Shown here: piece after piece, positions 1 to 6,453 of the stretch
Numbering within the stretch: the first letter of the stretch is position 1
Layout: each line of letters begins with the position of its first letter
Assembly: GCA_964579325.1 (NCBI GenBank)
Contig: CAZOHN010000042.1
Span: forward strand, 1 to 21,211
Direction of reading: 5' to 3'
DNA length: 21,211 nucleotides
Origin: CAZOHN01 sp964579325
GTDB lineage: Bacteria > Pseudomonadota > Alphaproteobacteria > Rhodobacterales > Rhodobacteraceae
The notes under the pieces: model-generated
The model's database searches: none
The model's input: the letters and a program-made list of their open reading frames with translations, nothing else
Told to the model about the DNA's origin: nothing
Program-made: the position numbers and the translations under genes

Positions 1-183
1 ACCGCCCCCGGGTCCGATCCGCTTATTACGGGCGCGTTTATCGCCATAGTCCCGGGTTACCCCGCGACGAAACCAATATAGGGACAGGCCGGCCACTCCC
101 GCAAGGGGAAGGAAATGACTTGGCGCGCAGGGGGCAGTGCCCCTAGCGTTCGGGCAGACAAACCGCCAGCCAGGACCAGACCC

Positions 184-897
184 ATGACCGCAGCGCTCAT
201 CCCCAAAGCGTCCGCCCTGACTTTCGCCGCCTTTGCTGCCCTGACCGTGGGGCCGGCCACCGCCCAGTCTGCAATGGAAGCCTGCACGGCCTTTCCCTCG
301 GACGTCGATACACACGTCTGCCTCTGCCCCGCGAATCCGCCGGGCGGATCGGTCTGGGGCGCAGGCCCCTATACGGCCGACAGCGACATCTGCACGGCGG
401 CGCGTCATGCTGGCGTTCTTGTGCCGCAGGGCGGGCCGGTGGTGCTGCTCGCGGTGCCAGGGCAGGCAGGATACACGGGAAGCCTTGCCAACGGGGTGGC
501 GTCCTCGTCCTGGGGCGCCTACGACCGCTCGTTCGCCTTTGCGGGCACACCCTCGGCTGCGCTCTTCGTCGGCGGGGCCGGGGCGGCGACAGCCACAACC
601 AAGGAACCCGAGGAGCCGGTTTGCGCGGCTTTCCCGGATGGCGAGTTGATCCACTTCTGCTCCTGCCCCGCCGGCTTCGCTCGGGGCACGGTCTGGGGCT
701 CGGGTCCCTACGCGGCCGCCAGCGACCTCTGCACATCGGCCCTTCACGATGGCTACATCACCGCCGACGGCGGTCCTGTCGTCGCGATCTCGCTGACCGG
801 CCTGACATTCTACTCGGGCTCGGAGGCAAACGGGGTCATGACCCTCGACGCCGGCGAGTACGGTCTGAGCGTGATCTTCGACCGCAACTCGCAGTAG
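184..897 (+). CDS. Secreted tandem LCCL-domain protein
   Basis: Predicted 237-residue exported protein. Residues 1-27 look like a Sec signal peptide: a hydrophobic stretch LTFAAFAALTV, then a likely cleavage after ATA. The mature part is two copies of one domain, about residues 34-120 and 147-233, joined by a Thr/Pro/Glu-rich linker. Each copy carries four cysteines (C34, C46, C48, C70; C147, C159, C161, C183) and the motifs G(S/T)VWG(A/S)GPY, a second Cys in SDxC, GGPVV and Y(T/S)GSxxNGV. These are hallmarks of the LCCL domain, a cysteine-rich fold known from extracellular proteins. I chose the ATG at 184 because AGGA lies 8 bases upstream and the signal peptide starts there; an in-frame ATG at 115 would add 23 unlikely residues. 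The molecular role is unknown; a surface or periplasmic binding role is inference. It converges with the solute-binding protein gene downstream. Confidence 0.85.
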   Translation: MTAALIPKASALTFAAFAALTVGPATAQSAMEACTAFPSDVDTHVCLCPANPPGGSVWGAGPYTADSDICTAARHAGVLVPQGGPVVLLAVPGQAGYTGSLANGVASSSWGAYDRSFAFAGTPSAALFVGGAGAATATTKEPEEPVCAAFPDGELIHFCSCPAGFARGTVWGSGPYAAASDLCTSALHDGYITADGGPVVAISLTGLTFYSGSEANGVMTLDAGEYGLSVIFDRNSQ

Positions 898-926
898 CGC
901 GGTAACGAGCATTCCGTGACAGCAAT

Positions 927-957
927 GACGCGGCGGGCCAGTGCGGCCCGCCCCGTC
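927..957. terminator. Convergent-gene hairpin, possible bidirectional terminator
   Basis: GACG, a C-C mismatch, then GGCGGGCC pair with GGCCCGCC and CGTC across the loop AGTGC. The hairpin sits between the ends of the LCCL gene and the minus-strand solute-binding protein gene. Neither strand has a clear T-run after it, so termination is inferred from position and stem strength. Confidence 0.5.
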
Positions 958-976
958 GCACTCTGCCTGTGCCGGA

Positions 977-2026
977 TCAGAAACCGGCCTTGATCTTCTC
1001 GAACTCGGTCATCATCCGCTCGCGCTGGCCTTCCGGCATCGGCGTCTGCGACAGCAGCGTCCCCTCGATCGGATCCACGAAGGCAGCCGACAGCTCCTCC
1101 TGGCTGATCTCGGCCATCGCCGGGGCGTTGGTGTGGATGTAGCCGAACCCTTCAAGCAACCCGCGGGCCGAGCGGTGCTCGAGCCAGGCGTTGATGAAGT
1201 CGTAGGCCTTGTCCTCGCTGCCCGGCGCATTCTTGAGATTGACGTAGCCGCAGAACCAGTTCGAAACGCCTTCGGTCGGGGTCCGGTTGAAGCCGATCGG
1301 GAACCCGTCGGCCTGCATGAGCGCCACGCTGTCGTTCCACGACCACGCGACCTGAACTTCGCCGGAAACCATGAGCTGAGAAAGCTCGGACGGATCGGCC
1401 CAATAGGTGCGGACGTTCTCGTGCGCCTGGCGGAGCCAGATGGCCGCGGCGTCGAACTGGTCGTCGGTCACGTCCGACCAGTCGGTGACGCCGGTAGCGA
1501 GGAGCGCCAGCGCCCAGACGTCATCGACGTTGTCGGGAAGCGAAATGCGGCCGGCGTACTTCGGGTCGAGGAAGACCTGAAGCGATGCCACTTCCTCGGC
1601 CGGGACGGCCTCGGAGTTGTACGCGATCGCCGTGTAGGCGTAGTCGGTCGGGATGAACCAGACGCCTTCCGCATCCATGAACGTTTCGCTCGCGAGGAAC
1701 CGCTTCTCGATATTGTCGAATTCGGGGATACGGCTGACATCCCAGGGCTCGATCAAGCCCGCATTGCGCCACGCTGGCACTTTCGCCGAGCACGGGTGCG
1801 CGACATCGACGCGGAAGCCCGACGCGACCTTCTGGAACGCCTCGTCGTCGTCGGCGAAGAACGTGTAGGTCGGGCCTTGCCCGTGAGCGTCGTGATAGCC
1901 CTGGATCAGGGCGGGGTTTTCGAAGCCAGCCCAGTCGAAGACGATCAGATCGGAGTCGGCAGCGGACGACGGCAGGGCGACTGCTGCGACGAGTGCGGAG
2001 GTCGTGAGAAGTCTGTTGACGCGCAT
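977..2026 (-). CDS. PotD-type ABC transporter substrate-binding protein (orphan)
   Basis: Periplasmic solute-binding protein of 349 residues, family of spermidine/putrescine-binding PotD/PotF. Residues 1-23 are a signal peptide (MRVNRLLTTS then ALVAAVALPSSAA). The mature protein begins with a beta strand LIVFDWAGFENP, the usual PotD opening. It also has family-like segments such as DVAHPC, WFIPTDYAYTAIAYNSE, DPKYAGRISLPDN and the C-terminal AYDFINAWL. The start at 2026 is supported by AAGGGA 9 bases upstream; an ATG 30 bases further out would put ten extra residues before the signal peptide. The substrate is probably a polyamine or another small cation, inferred from family only. No permease or ATPase gene lies beside it: the next upstream sequence is a divergent pseudogene and the downstream neighbour is convergent. 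It must therefore work with a transporter encoded elsewhere or act alone. Confidence 0.85.
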   Translation of the reverse strand: MRVNRLLTTSALVAAVALPSSAADSDLIVFDWAGFENPALIQGYHDAHGQGPTYTFFADDDEAFQKVASGFRVDVAHPCSAKVPAWRNAGLIEPWDVSRIPEFDNIEKRFLASETFMDAEGVWFIPTDYAYTAIAYNSEAVPAEEVASLQVFLDPKYAGRISLPDNVDDVWALALLATGVTDWSDVTDDQFDAAAIWLRQAHENVRTYWADPSELSQLMVSGEVQVAWSWNDSVALMQADGFPIGFNRTPTEGVSNWFCGYVNLKNAPGSEDKAYDFINAWLEHRSARGLLEGFGYIHTNAPAMAEISQEELSAAFVDPIEGTLLSQTPMPEGQRERMMTEFEKIKAGF

Positions 2027-2252
2027 GGGTAAATCCCTTGCAAGAGTGAGTGGCAATGAACTTCGTAAGACGCAGACGCAACGACGGCAAGGTGCCGGAA
2101 CTCAAATTGGCGCAATCCCGCGTGAGAACGTCGTGTCCGATTGCATGTTCGCCATAAAACCGGGCCGGGTCGGAAGCGGTCGCAAGGACTGGAGGCAGGG
2201 TGTGGACAGGGCGCGCCCGTCGGACGATGCGCTCCGGGGAGGGCGTGATGTG

Positions 2253-2701
2253 ATGGTGCGCGCTGCCCTCTTGCCTGTCTTCCTGCGCGTCGTCCTGCGG
2301 AGCCGGGTGGCGATCTGGGCAATGACGGGCGGCGGTCGTGCGGGGTTCGACTGGCCTGCGATATGCTCGACCTCTGCTGGAACGGCCGCGCTGCCGCAGC
2401 TCCGGGCGATATGGGAGGTCATGTCGGCGGCGATGATGGCGCCCACTACGGCGCCCGAACCCACAACCTTCGCGAGGCCGCCCGCGCTGGCGGGCTGGTC
2501 CGCCCGCCGGATCGATGGCTCCGCTGGGCTCTCGTTCTGCTCGCCTTCGTAGGGGGCATGGACGATCTGCTCTTTATGGACTTTGCGACCATCGCTATGG
2601 TTTTGGAAAAGTTGCCGGAAATCGGCAGGCCGCCGTCCCGACCACTGGGTTTCGCGTTTCTCGGCGCGGAGGGTGCGGCCCTGATCGGGGGGATGAGATG
2701 A
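2253..2701 (+). pseudogene. Decayed DUF2182 membrane protein gene, internal deletion and frameshift
   Basis: Two pieces of a DUF2182 protein (predicted metal-binding integral membrane protein) lie in different reading frames. The N-terminal piece runs in one frame from ATG 2253 to about 2474. It includes FDWPAIC and AIWEVMSAAMMAPTTAP, which match the conserved first part of the family, and that frame stops at 2552. The C-terminal piece is in another frame from about 2510 to the TGA at 2699-2701. It carries RWALVLLAFVGGMDDLLFM, then MVLEKLPEIGRP and SRPLG, the conserved end of the family. Only about 40 bases separate the two matching pieces, where I would expect roughly 100 or more codons including the CLGCCW-type membrane segment. 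So the middle is deleted and the frame is broken. The end overlaps the start of the DUF1326 gene by ATGA, the usual arrangement of this pair. A single sequencing error cannot explain the missing middle. Confidence 0.75.
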
Positions 2702-3375
2702 CCATAAAACTCGACGCGCCACGGATCGACAGCAGACACCCCGCCGCCGATCGCAACGACACGGGCAGGGTGGCTTGGGCAATCAGGGGCGAGCTGATTC
2801 TCAACTGCAACTGCACTGTCTTCTGCCCTTGCGTGATCTCGCTGGGCAAACACGCGCCGACCGAAGGCATCTGCCAGGCCTGGGCCGGGGTGCGGATCGA
2901 CGAAGGCCACTATGGCAGCGAAGATCTAGCCGGATTGAACGTAGGGCTCCTGCTGGAAATCCCGGGGCTCATGGCACGCGGCAACTGGAAGGCGGCGGCC
3001 TTCATCGACGACCGCGCCAGCCATCGTGCGTACCAAGGCCTGATCCAGATCTTTTCCGGTAAGGCAAAGGGGACTACCGGGCTCTTCAGGCTCCTGGTGA
3101 GCGAGTTCCTTGGCGCCGAGCGCGCGCCAATCAGTTTCGAGACCGAAGGAAAGGCGCGGCGCCTCACCGTGGGAAAGAAGATCTTGGGTGAAGTCGTGCC
3201 TGTCCCCGGCAAGGACCCCGCGCGCGAAATCGTGGCGGTCAACACCAACTACTGGATGGGAGCGGACATCACGGTAGCGACCGCCACGAAGGGCAGGGTG
3301 CGCGCCTATGGCCGGGTCTGGGACTTCGAGGGCCGCAGTGCGGAGATTTGCCAGATCGACTGGAGCGGACCATGA
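2698..3375 (+). CDS. DUF1326 domain-containing protein
   Basis: Protein of 225 residues matching the DUF1326 family by eye. The signature is a cysteine cluster near the N-terminus, C37, C39, C43 and C45, within ILNCNCTVFCPCVISLG. The conserved body follows (ICQAWAGVRIDEGHYG, LAGLNVGLLLEIPG, GNWKAAAFIDDRAS). No signal peptide or membrane segment is visible, so it is probably cytoplasmic. The biochemical function is unknown; the CxC...CxC cluster suggests metal or redox chemistry, which is inference. DUF1326 genes commonly sit beside DUF2182 genes. Here the upstream DUF2182 gene is broken but still overlaps this start by ATGA. The downstream DinB-like gene starts inside this stop codon (ATGA at 3372-3375), so the two are probably translationally coupled. 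With the upstream partner decayed, translation must start here independently, and I see no strong Shine-Dalgarno except GGGGG about 5 bases upstream. Confidence 0.85.
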   Translation: MTIKLDAPRIDSRHPAADRNDTGRVAWAIRGELILNCNCTVFCPCVISLGKHAPTEGICQAWAGVRIDEGHYGSEDLAGLNVGLLLEIPGLMARGNWKAAAFIDDRASHRAYQGLIQIFSGKAKGTTGLFRLLVSEFLGAERAPISFETEGKARRLTVGKKILGEVVPVPGKDPAREIVAVNTNYWMGADITVATATKGRVRAYGRVWDFEGRSAEICQIDWSGP

Positions 3376-3878
3376 TCTCGCCCGGTTGGGTGCAAACCCT
3401 GGCACGCTACAATGCGTGGCAGAACAGAAACTTGTTGAACGCAGCTGATGCATTGGACGAGGCAGACAGGCAGCGCGACAGGGGCGCCTTCTTCGGATCC
3501 ATCGCCGGCACGTTGTCGCATCTTCTCTGGGGCGACAGGGTCTGGATGAGCCGGTTTGCCGGGCTTGAGAAGCCCTTGGGCGGTATCGGCGAAAGTTCCG
3601 GCCTCCATTCCGACTGGGCCGCCTACAAGGGCGAACGGGTGGCCACGGACGCCGCCATCCTCGCATGGGCGGCGCGCCTCGGAGATGGCGACCTCGACGG
3701 AGAGTTGTCCTGGCGATCCGGAGCGGCCGGGCGTGACGTCCGCCGGCCCCTTGGGCTCCTCGTCACCCATTTCTTCAACCACCAGACCCACCATCGTGGG
3801 CAGGTTCACGCAATGCTCACCGCCGCGGGCGCGCGGCCGGGAGACACCGACCTGTTCCTCATGCCCGACGCCATCTGA
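3372..3878 (+). CDS. DinB family protein (putative metal-dependent enzyme)
   Basis: Small helical protein of 168 residues of the DinB/YfiT-like four-helix-bundle family. Family members bind a divalent metal through three histidines; several act as metal- and thiol-dependent transferases. Here H50 (in TLSHLLWGD) and the cluster HFFNHQTHHRGQVH at 133-146 supply the expected His ligands. The N-terminal LARYNAWQNRNLL is the typical first helix. No signal peptide. The ATG at 3372 overlaps the DUF1326 stop, so I prefer it to an in-frame ATG 24 bases upstream. The acuI gene follows after 12 bases, so DUF1326, dinB-like and acuI are probably co-transcribed. The true substrate cannot be read from the sequence. 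Confidence 0.88.
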   Translation: MISPGWVQTLARYNAWQNRNLLNAADALDEADRQRDRGAFFGSIAGTLSHLLWGDRVWMSRFAGLEKPLGGIGESSGLHSDWAAYKGERVATDAAILAWAARLGDGDLDGELSWRSGAAGRDVRRPLGLLVTHFFNHQTHHRGQVHAMLTAAGARPGDTDLFLMPDAI

Positions 3879-3890
3879 AGGAGAGAATCC

Positions 3891-4880
3891 ATGCGTGCGC
3901 TTCTGATCGAGAAGGATGGCGAAGGTCCAGCCGCAGCAACTGTGAAGGACGTGCCGGAATCCCTTCTTCCGGAAGGGGAAGTTACGATTGCGGTCGAGTA
4001 TTCGACGGTCAACTACAAGGACGGGCTCTGCCTTTCGCCCAATGGCGGCGGGTTGGTACGGACTTGGCCCCATGTTGGCGGTATCGACTTCTCAGGGCGC
4101 GTCGAAAGCTCGACCGATCCGCGCTGGAAGTCCGGCGACGAGGTCATCCTGACCGGCTGGCGCGTCGGAGAGAACCGGTGGGGCGGATATGCCGGGAAGG
4201 CGCGGGTGAGGTCCGACTGGCTCGTGCCCCTGCCCAGAGGATTGACCGGGCGGCAGGCCATGGCGGTCGGAACCGCCGGATTCACCGCCATGCTCGCCAT
4301 AATGGCACTGGAGGATCACGGGCTGACACCCGCGAGGGGCGAGGTTCTGGTAACCGGGGCGGCCGGCGGCGTGGGCTCGGTTGCTGTGGCGATCCTTGCC
4401 AACCTGGGCTACCAGGTCGCGGCAGTAACCGGCCGGCCCGAAACCGAGGCCTACCTCCGTGACCTCGGTGCATCGCGTATCGTGCCGCGGGCGGAGATCG
4501 CCGAGCCGGTGAAGCGCCCGATGGAATCCGAGACCTGGGCCGGATGCGTCGACGCCGTCGGCGGCGCGATGCTGGCGCGGGTTCTGGGGCAGCTCAAGTA
4601 TCAGGGCTCGGTGGCCGCCGTCGGCAATGCGGGCGGGATCACGGTCCCGGCCTCGATCATCCCGTTCCTGCTGCGCGGGGTGAACCTCCTCGGGATCGAC
4701 AGCGTCATGCGCCCTATCGAGGATCGCCTTCGTGCGTGGGACCGCATCCTGCGCGATCTTCCGATGGCCAAGCTCGATGCGATGATCCGGCCCGCGACAC
4801 TGGCCGAGGTTCCGTCGCTGGGCGCGGCGATCCTGAAGGGCGAGGTCCAGGGACGTATCGTGGTCGATGTGACTGCCTGA
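3891..4880 (+). CDS. acuI: Acrylyl-CoA reductase (NADPH), AcuI/YhdH family
   Basis: Protein of 329 residues, the normal length for this zinc-independent medium-chain dehydrogenase/reductase subgroup. AcuI reduces acryloyl-CoA to propionyl-CoA with NADPH. It serves in dimethylsulfoniopropionate breakdown, in 3-hydroxypropionate assimilation and in acrylate detoxification. Visible family motifs are NYKDGL (41-46), GGIDFSG (63-69), GDEVILTGW, the nucleotide-binding GAAGGVGS (156-163), AAVTGRPE and the C-terminal GRIVVDV. The structural-zinc cysteine loop of alcohol dehydrogenases is absent, as expected. An excellent Shine-Dalgarno, AAGGAG, lies 7 bases before the ATG. It follows the DinB-like gene by 12 bases. 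None of the usual DMSP partners (acuR, dddL) is in the window. It converges with the hemerythrin gene, only 15 bases beyond its stop. Confidence 0.9.
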   Translation: MRALLIEKDGEGPAAATVKDVPESLLPEGEVTIAVEYSTVNYKDGLCLSPNGGGLVRTWPHVGGIDFSGRVESSTDPRWKSGDEVILTGWRVGENRWGGYAGKARVRSDWLVPLPRGLTGRQAMAVGTAGFTAMLAIMALEDHGLTPARGEVLVTGAAGGVGSVAVAILANLGYQVAAVTGRPETEAYLRDLGASRIVPRAEIAEPVKRPMESETWAGCVDAVGGAMLARVLGQLKYQGSVAAVGNAGGITVPASIIPFLLRGVNLLGIDSVMRPIEDRLRAWDRILRDLPMAKLDAMIRPATLAEVPSLGAAILKGEVQGRIVVDVTA

Positions 4881-4899
4881 CCCGCAGCGAGCCGGTCAG
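4877..4899. terminator. Hairpin spanning both convergent stop codons
   Basis: CTGACC pairs with GGTCAG. Inside it, after one C-C mismatch, a GC/GC pair closes the loop AGCGA. The left arm contains the acuI stop and the right arm the hemerythrin stop. No T-run follows on either strand. Its position between convergent genes 15 bases apart suggests a bidirectional terminator or stabilising 3' end. Confidence 0.4.
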
Positions 4900-5474
4900 C
4901 CAAGACCGCCCTCTCCATGCCGGAGGATGACTGGAACGACGAGGTCTTCCTCGTCGGTCAGGTGGCGTTCGAGAAAGCGGCCGAACCGGTCTAATCCGGC
5001 GAGATGCCCGCCTGCGGCCGTCCGCAGCCTGTCGGCCTGACCAAGCGCGCCCAGAACGGCGTTGGCGCCGTCGGTGAAGCCGACAAGCAGGGTATCGAGG
5101 TCGTGGTGGTCCGAATCGAGGATCTCGAAGCCGCGCGCGATGCGGGGCTCAGCCCGGGCGAGGACCGGAAAGTAGTGGGTGTCCTCGATCATGTGGTGGC
5201 CGTGGAGATCCGACACGAGGTGCGTGCCTTGGCGGCTCAGGCGGACAGCAAAGTCGCGCACATCCATTCTCCCGTCCAGGAACTCCCGGGCGTCCCCGGC
5301 AAGTAGCTCCGAGATGCGTCGGAACATCAGGTGTCGGTCGAGCCAGAACCGGACCAGACCTCCGAAGTTCGCGTTCGCCTCCCAAGCCTCGCGCGGGAAA
5401 TCGGCAAGGAGGACGCCCAAGGCATCAGGCAGGCCGCTCCGGGCTGTCAGGGCAAGGGTCGGATCGAGGGACAT
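4896..5474 (-). CDS. Hemerythrin HHE domain-containing protein
   Basis: Cytoplasmic helical protein of 192 residues with the metal-ligand pattern of the hemerythrin HHE family: H48, the cluster LHGHHMIEDTHYF (H91, H93, H94, E97, H100), SDHHDL (H123, H124) and RHLTDEED (H171, E175, E176). Such domains hold a di-iron centre that binds oxygen or reacts with nitric oxide or peroxide; which of these applies here cannot be told. AGGAAA lies about 7 bases before the ATG. It is the last gene of the minus-strand run, 44 bases after the DedA gene, so it may be co-transcribed with it. It converges with acuI. Confidence 0.85.
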   Translation of the reverse strand: MSLDPTLALTARSGLPDALGVLLADFPREAWEANANFGGLVRFWLDRHLMFRRISELLAGDAREFLDGRMDVRDFAVRLSRQGTHLVSDLHGHHMIEDTHYFPVLARAEPRIARGFEILDSDHHDLDTLLVGFTDGANAVLGALGQADRLRTAAGGHLAGLDRFGRFLERHLTDEEDLVVPVILRHGEGGLG

Positions 5475-5518
5475 CGCGGTTTCCTAGCGCCTGACGCGGT
5501 TGGGGAAAAGGGATAGCC

Positions 5519-6112
5519 TCATGGGCGGGTCCGGAGCACCTTCCGCAATCGCAGACCAAGCAGGATCGACACCGCTCCCGCGGCCAGGACCCCCGAGGCG
5601 TTCCCGATCAGGTCGGCCACAGCGGTGATCTGGCCCGCGAAGCCGTAGCCGATCCCGCAATAGAGACCGGCCCAGACTGCTTCGCCAGCAAGATCGGCCG
5701 GTGTGAAGCGGTGAAGGGGCAGTCCCGATGCACCCGCGGCAAGGTTGACGTAGGGTCCGAGCGGCGAGAAGAGCCAGCGGGTCAGGAACACCGTGAGCGG
5801 CGCCGCAGCGGCGAGCCGTGCGCTTCCCTCGTCGATTAACCGCGCCCGGCCAGGGCTCCGGCGCAGGCGCGCCAGAAGCGGTCGCCCAGCGAGCCGCCCT
5901 GTCGCGAACCCCGCATGGTCTCCGGCGGTGGCGCCCGCGAAGGCCGCGGCAACGACGAGGGGCAGCGAGAGGTCACCCGCCGCGGCGAAGGCGCCGGCCG
6001 CGAGCATCACCAGCGAGGCGGGCACCGGCAAGGCGAGGCAGGAAAGGAACGTCGTCGCGGCGACGAGCCAAAGTCCCCATTCAGGGACAAGGGCAAGGAC
6101 CGTGTCGATCAT
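5519..6112 (-). CDS. DedA family membrane protein
   Basis: Integral membrane protein of 197 residues of the DedA (SNARE-associated/VTT) family, which has been linked to phospholipid translocation and membrane homeostasis. Support comes from the N-terminal LALPVPASLVMLAAGAFAAAG (the conserved proline-bearing re-entrant segment), GDHAGFATGR, FLTRWLFSPLGPYVNLAAGASG (the family F(T/V)R(F/W)xPxxR-like region, here with SPLG), and two C-terminal hydrophobic helices. Its ATG overlaps the stop of the upstream 114-residue gene (ATGA at 6109-6112), so the two are probably translated together. At 197 residues it is near the usual family size. The substrate is not evident. Confidence 0.88.
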   Translation of the reverse strand: MIDTVLALVPEWGLWLVAATTFLSCLALPVPASLVMLAAGAFAAAGDLSLPLVVAAAFAGATAGDHAGFATGRLAGRPLLARLRRSPGRARLIDEGSARLAAAAPLTVFLTRWLFSPLGPYVNLAAGASGLPLHRFTPADLAGEAVWAGLYCGIGYGFAGQITAVADLIGNASGVLAAGAVSILLGLRLRKVLRTRP

Positions 6113-6453
6113 TCCCGGGTCTTCGCGGTACGGATCATGGCCATGACCTGTGCCTCGAACTCGGCAAAGCTCTGGCCTCGGGCGGCAGCAATCTCTGCTA
6201 GGGTCGGGCGGCTGCCGTCCGACGGAGGCGGCCCGAGAAGTTCCATCACCGCGTCGCGGTCCACACCCCAGGCACGGGCCACGTAACCGGGCGTCATCCA
6301 GCCTTCCAGACGCACCTCGCGATGCGCCGGATCGGACCAGTAGACCCAGAACACGAGGGAGCGGACCAGGAAGAACGCAAGCACGACCGTCGCCGCGGCG
6401 AAAGCGACTGCGAGGGCGCGGTGATCGCGCCAGAGCAGGCCGATCGCCTTCAC
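6109..6453 (-). CDS. Membrane-anchored hypothetical protein, 114 residues
   Basis: I do not recognise the family. The likely start is the GTG at 6453, which overlaps the stop of the VWA gene (GTGA). The reading frame extends further upstream but only as a shadow of that gene. The protein has one strong transmembrane helix at about residues 16-38 (VAFAAATVVLAFFLVRSLVF) and then a soluble C-terminal part. That part holds two helical stretches that resemble helix-turn-helix pieces: MTPGYVARAWGVDRDAVMELLG and TLAEIAAARGQSFAEFEAQV. It ends with an ATGA overlap into dedA. Being locked between VWA and DedA genes by overlaps suggests that it works with one of them. A DNA-binding role is only a thought; a short adaptor at the membrane is equally possible. 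Confidence 0.75.
   Translation of the reverse strand: MKAIGLLWRDHRALAVAFAAATVVLAFFLVRSLVFWVYWSDPAHREVRLEGWMTPGYVARAWGVDRDAVMELLGPPPSDGSRPTLAEIAAARGQSFAEFEAQVMAMIRTAKTRE

Noticed and set aside
129..144. Inverted repeat AGGGG/CCCCT upstream of the LCCL gene
   Set aside because: Only 5 bp and common by chance at this GC content.
941..2032. Long plus-strand reading frame opposite the PotD-like gene
   Set aside because: It is an antisense shadow: arginine-rich, with no ribosome site or recognisable domain, while the minus strand holds a clear protein family.
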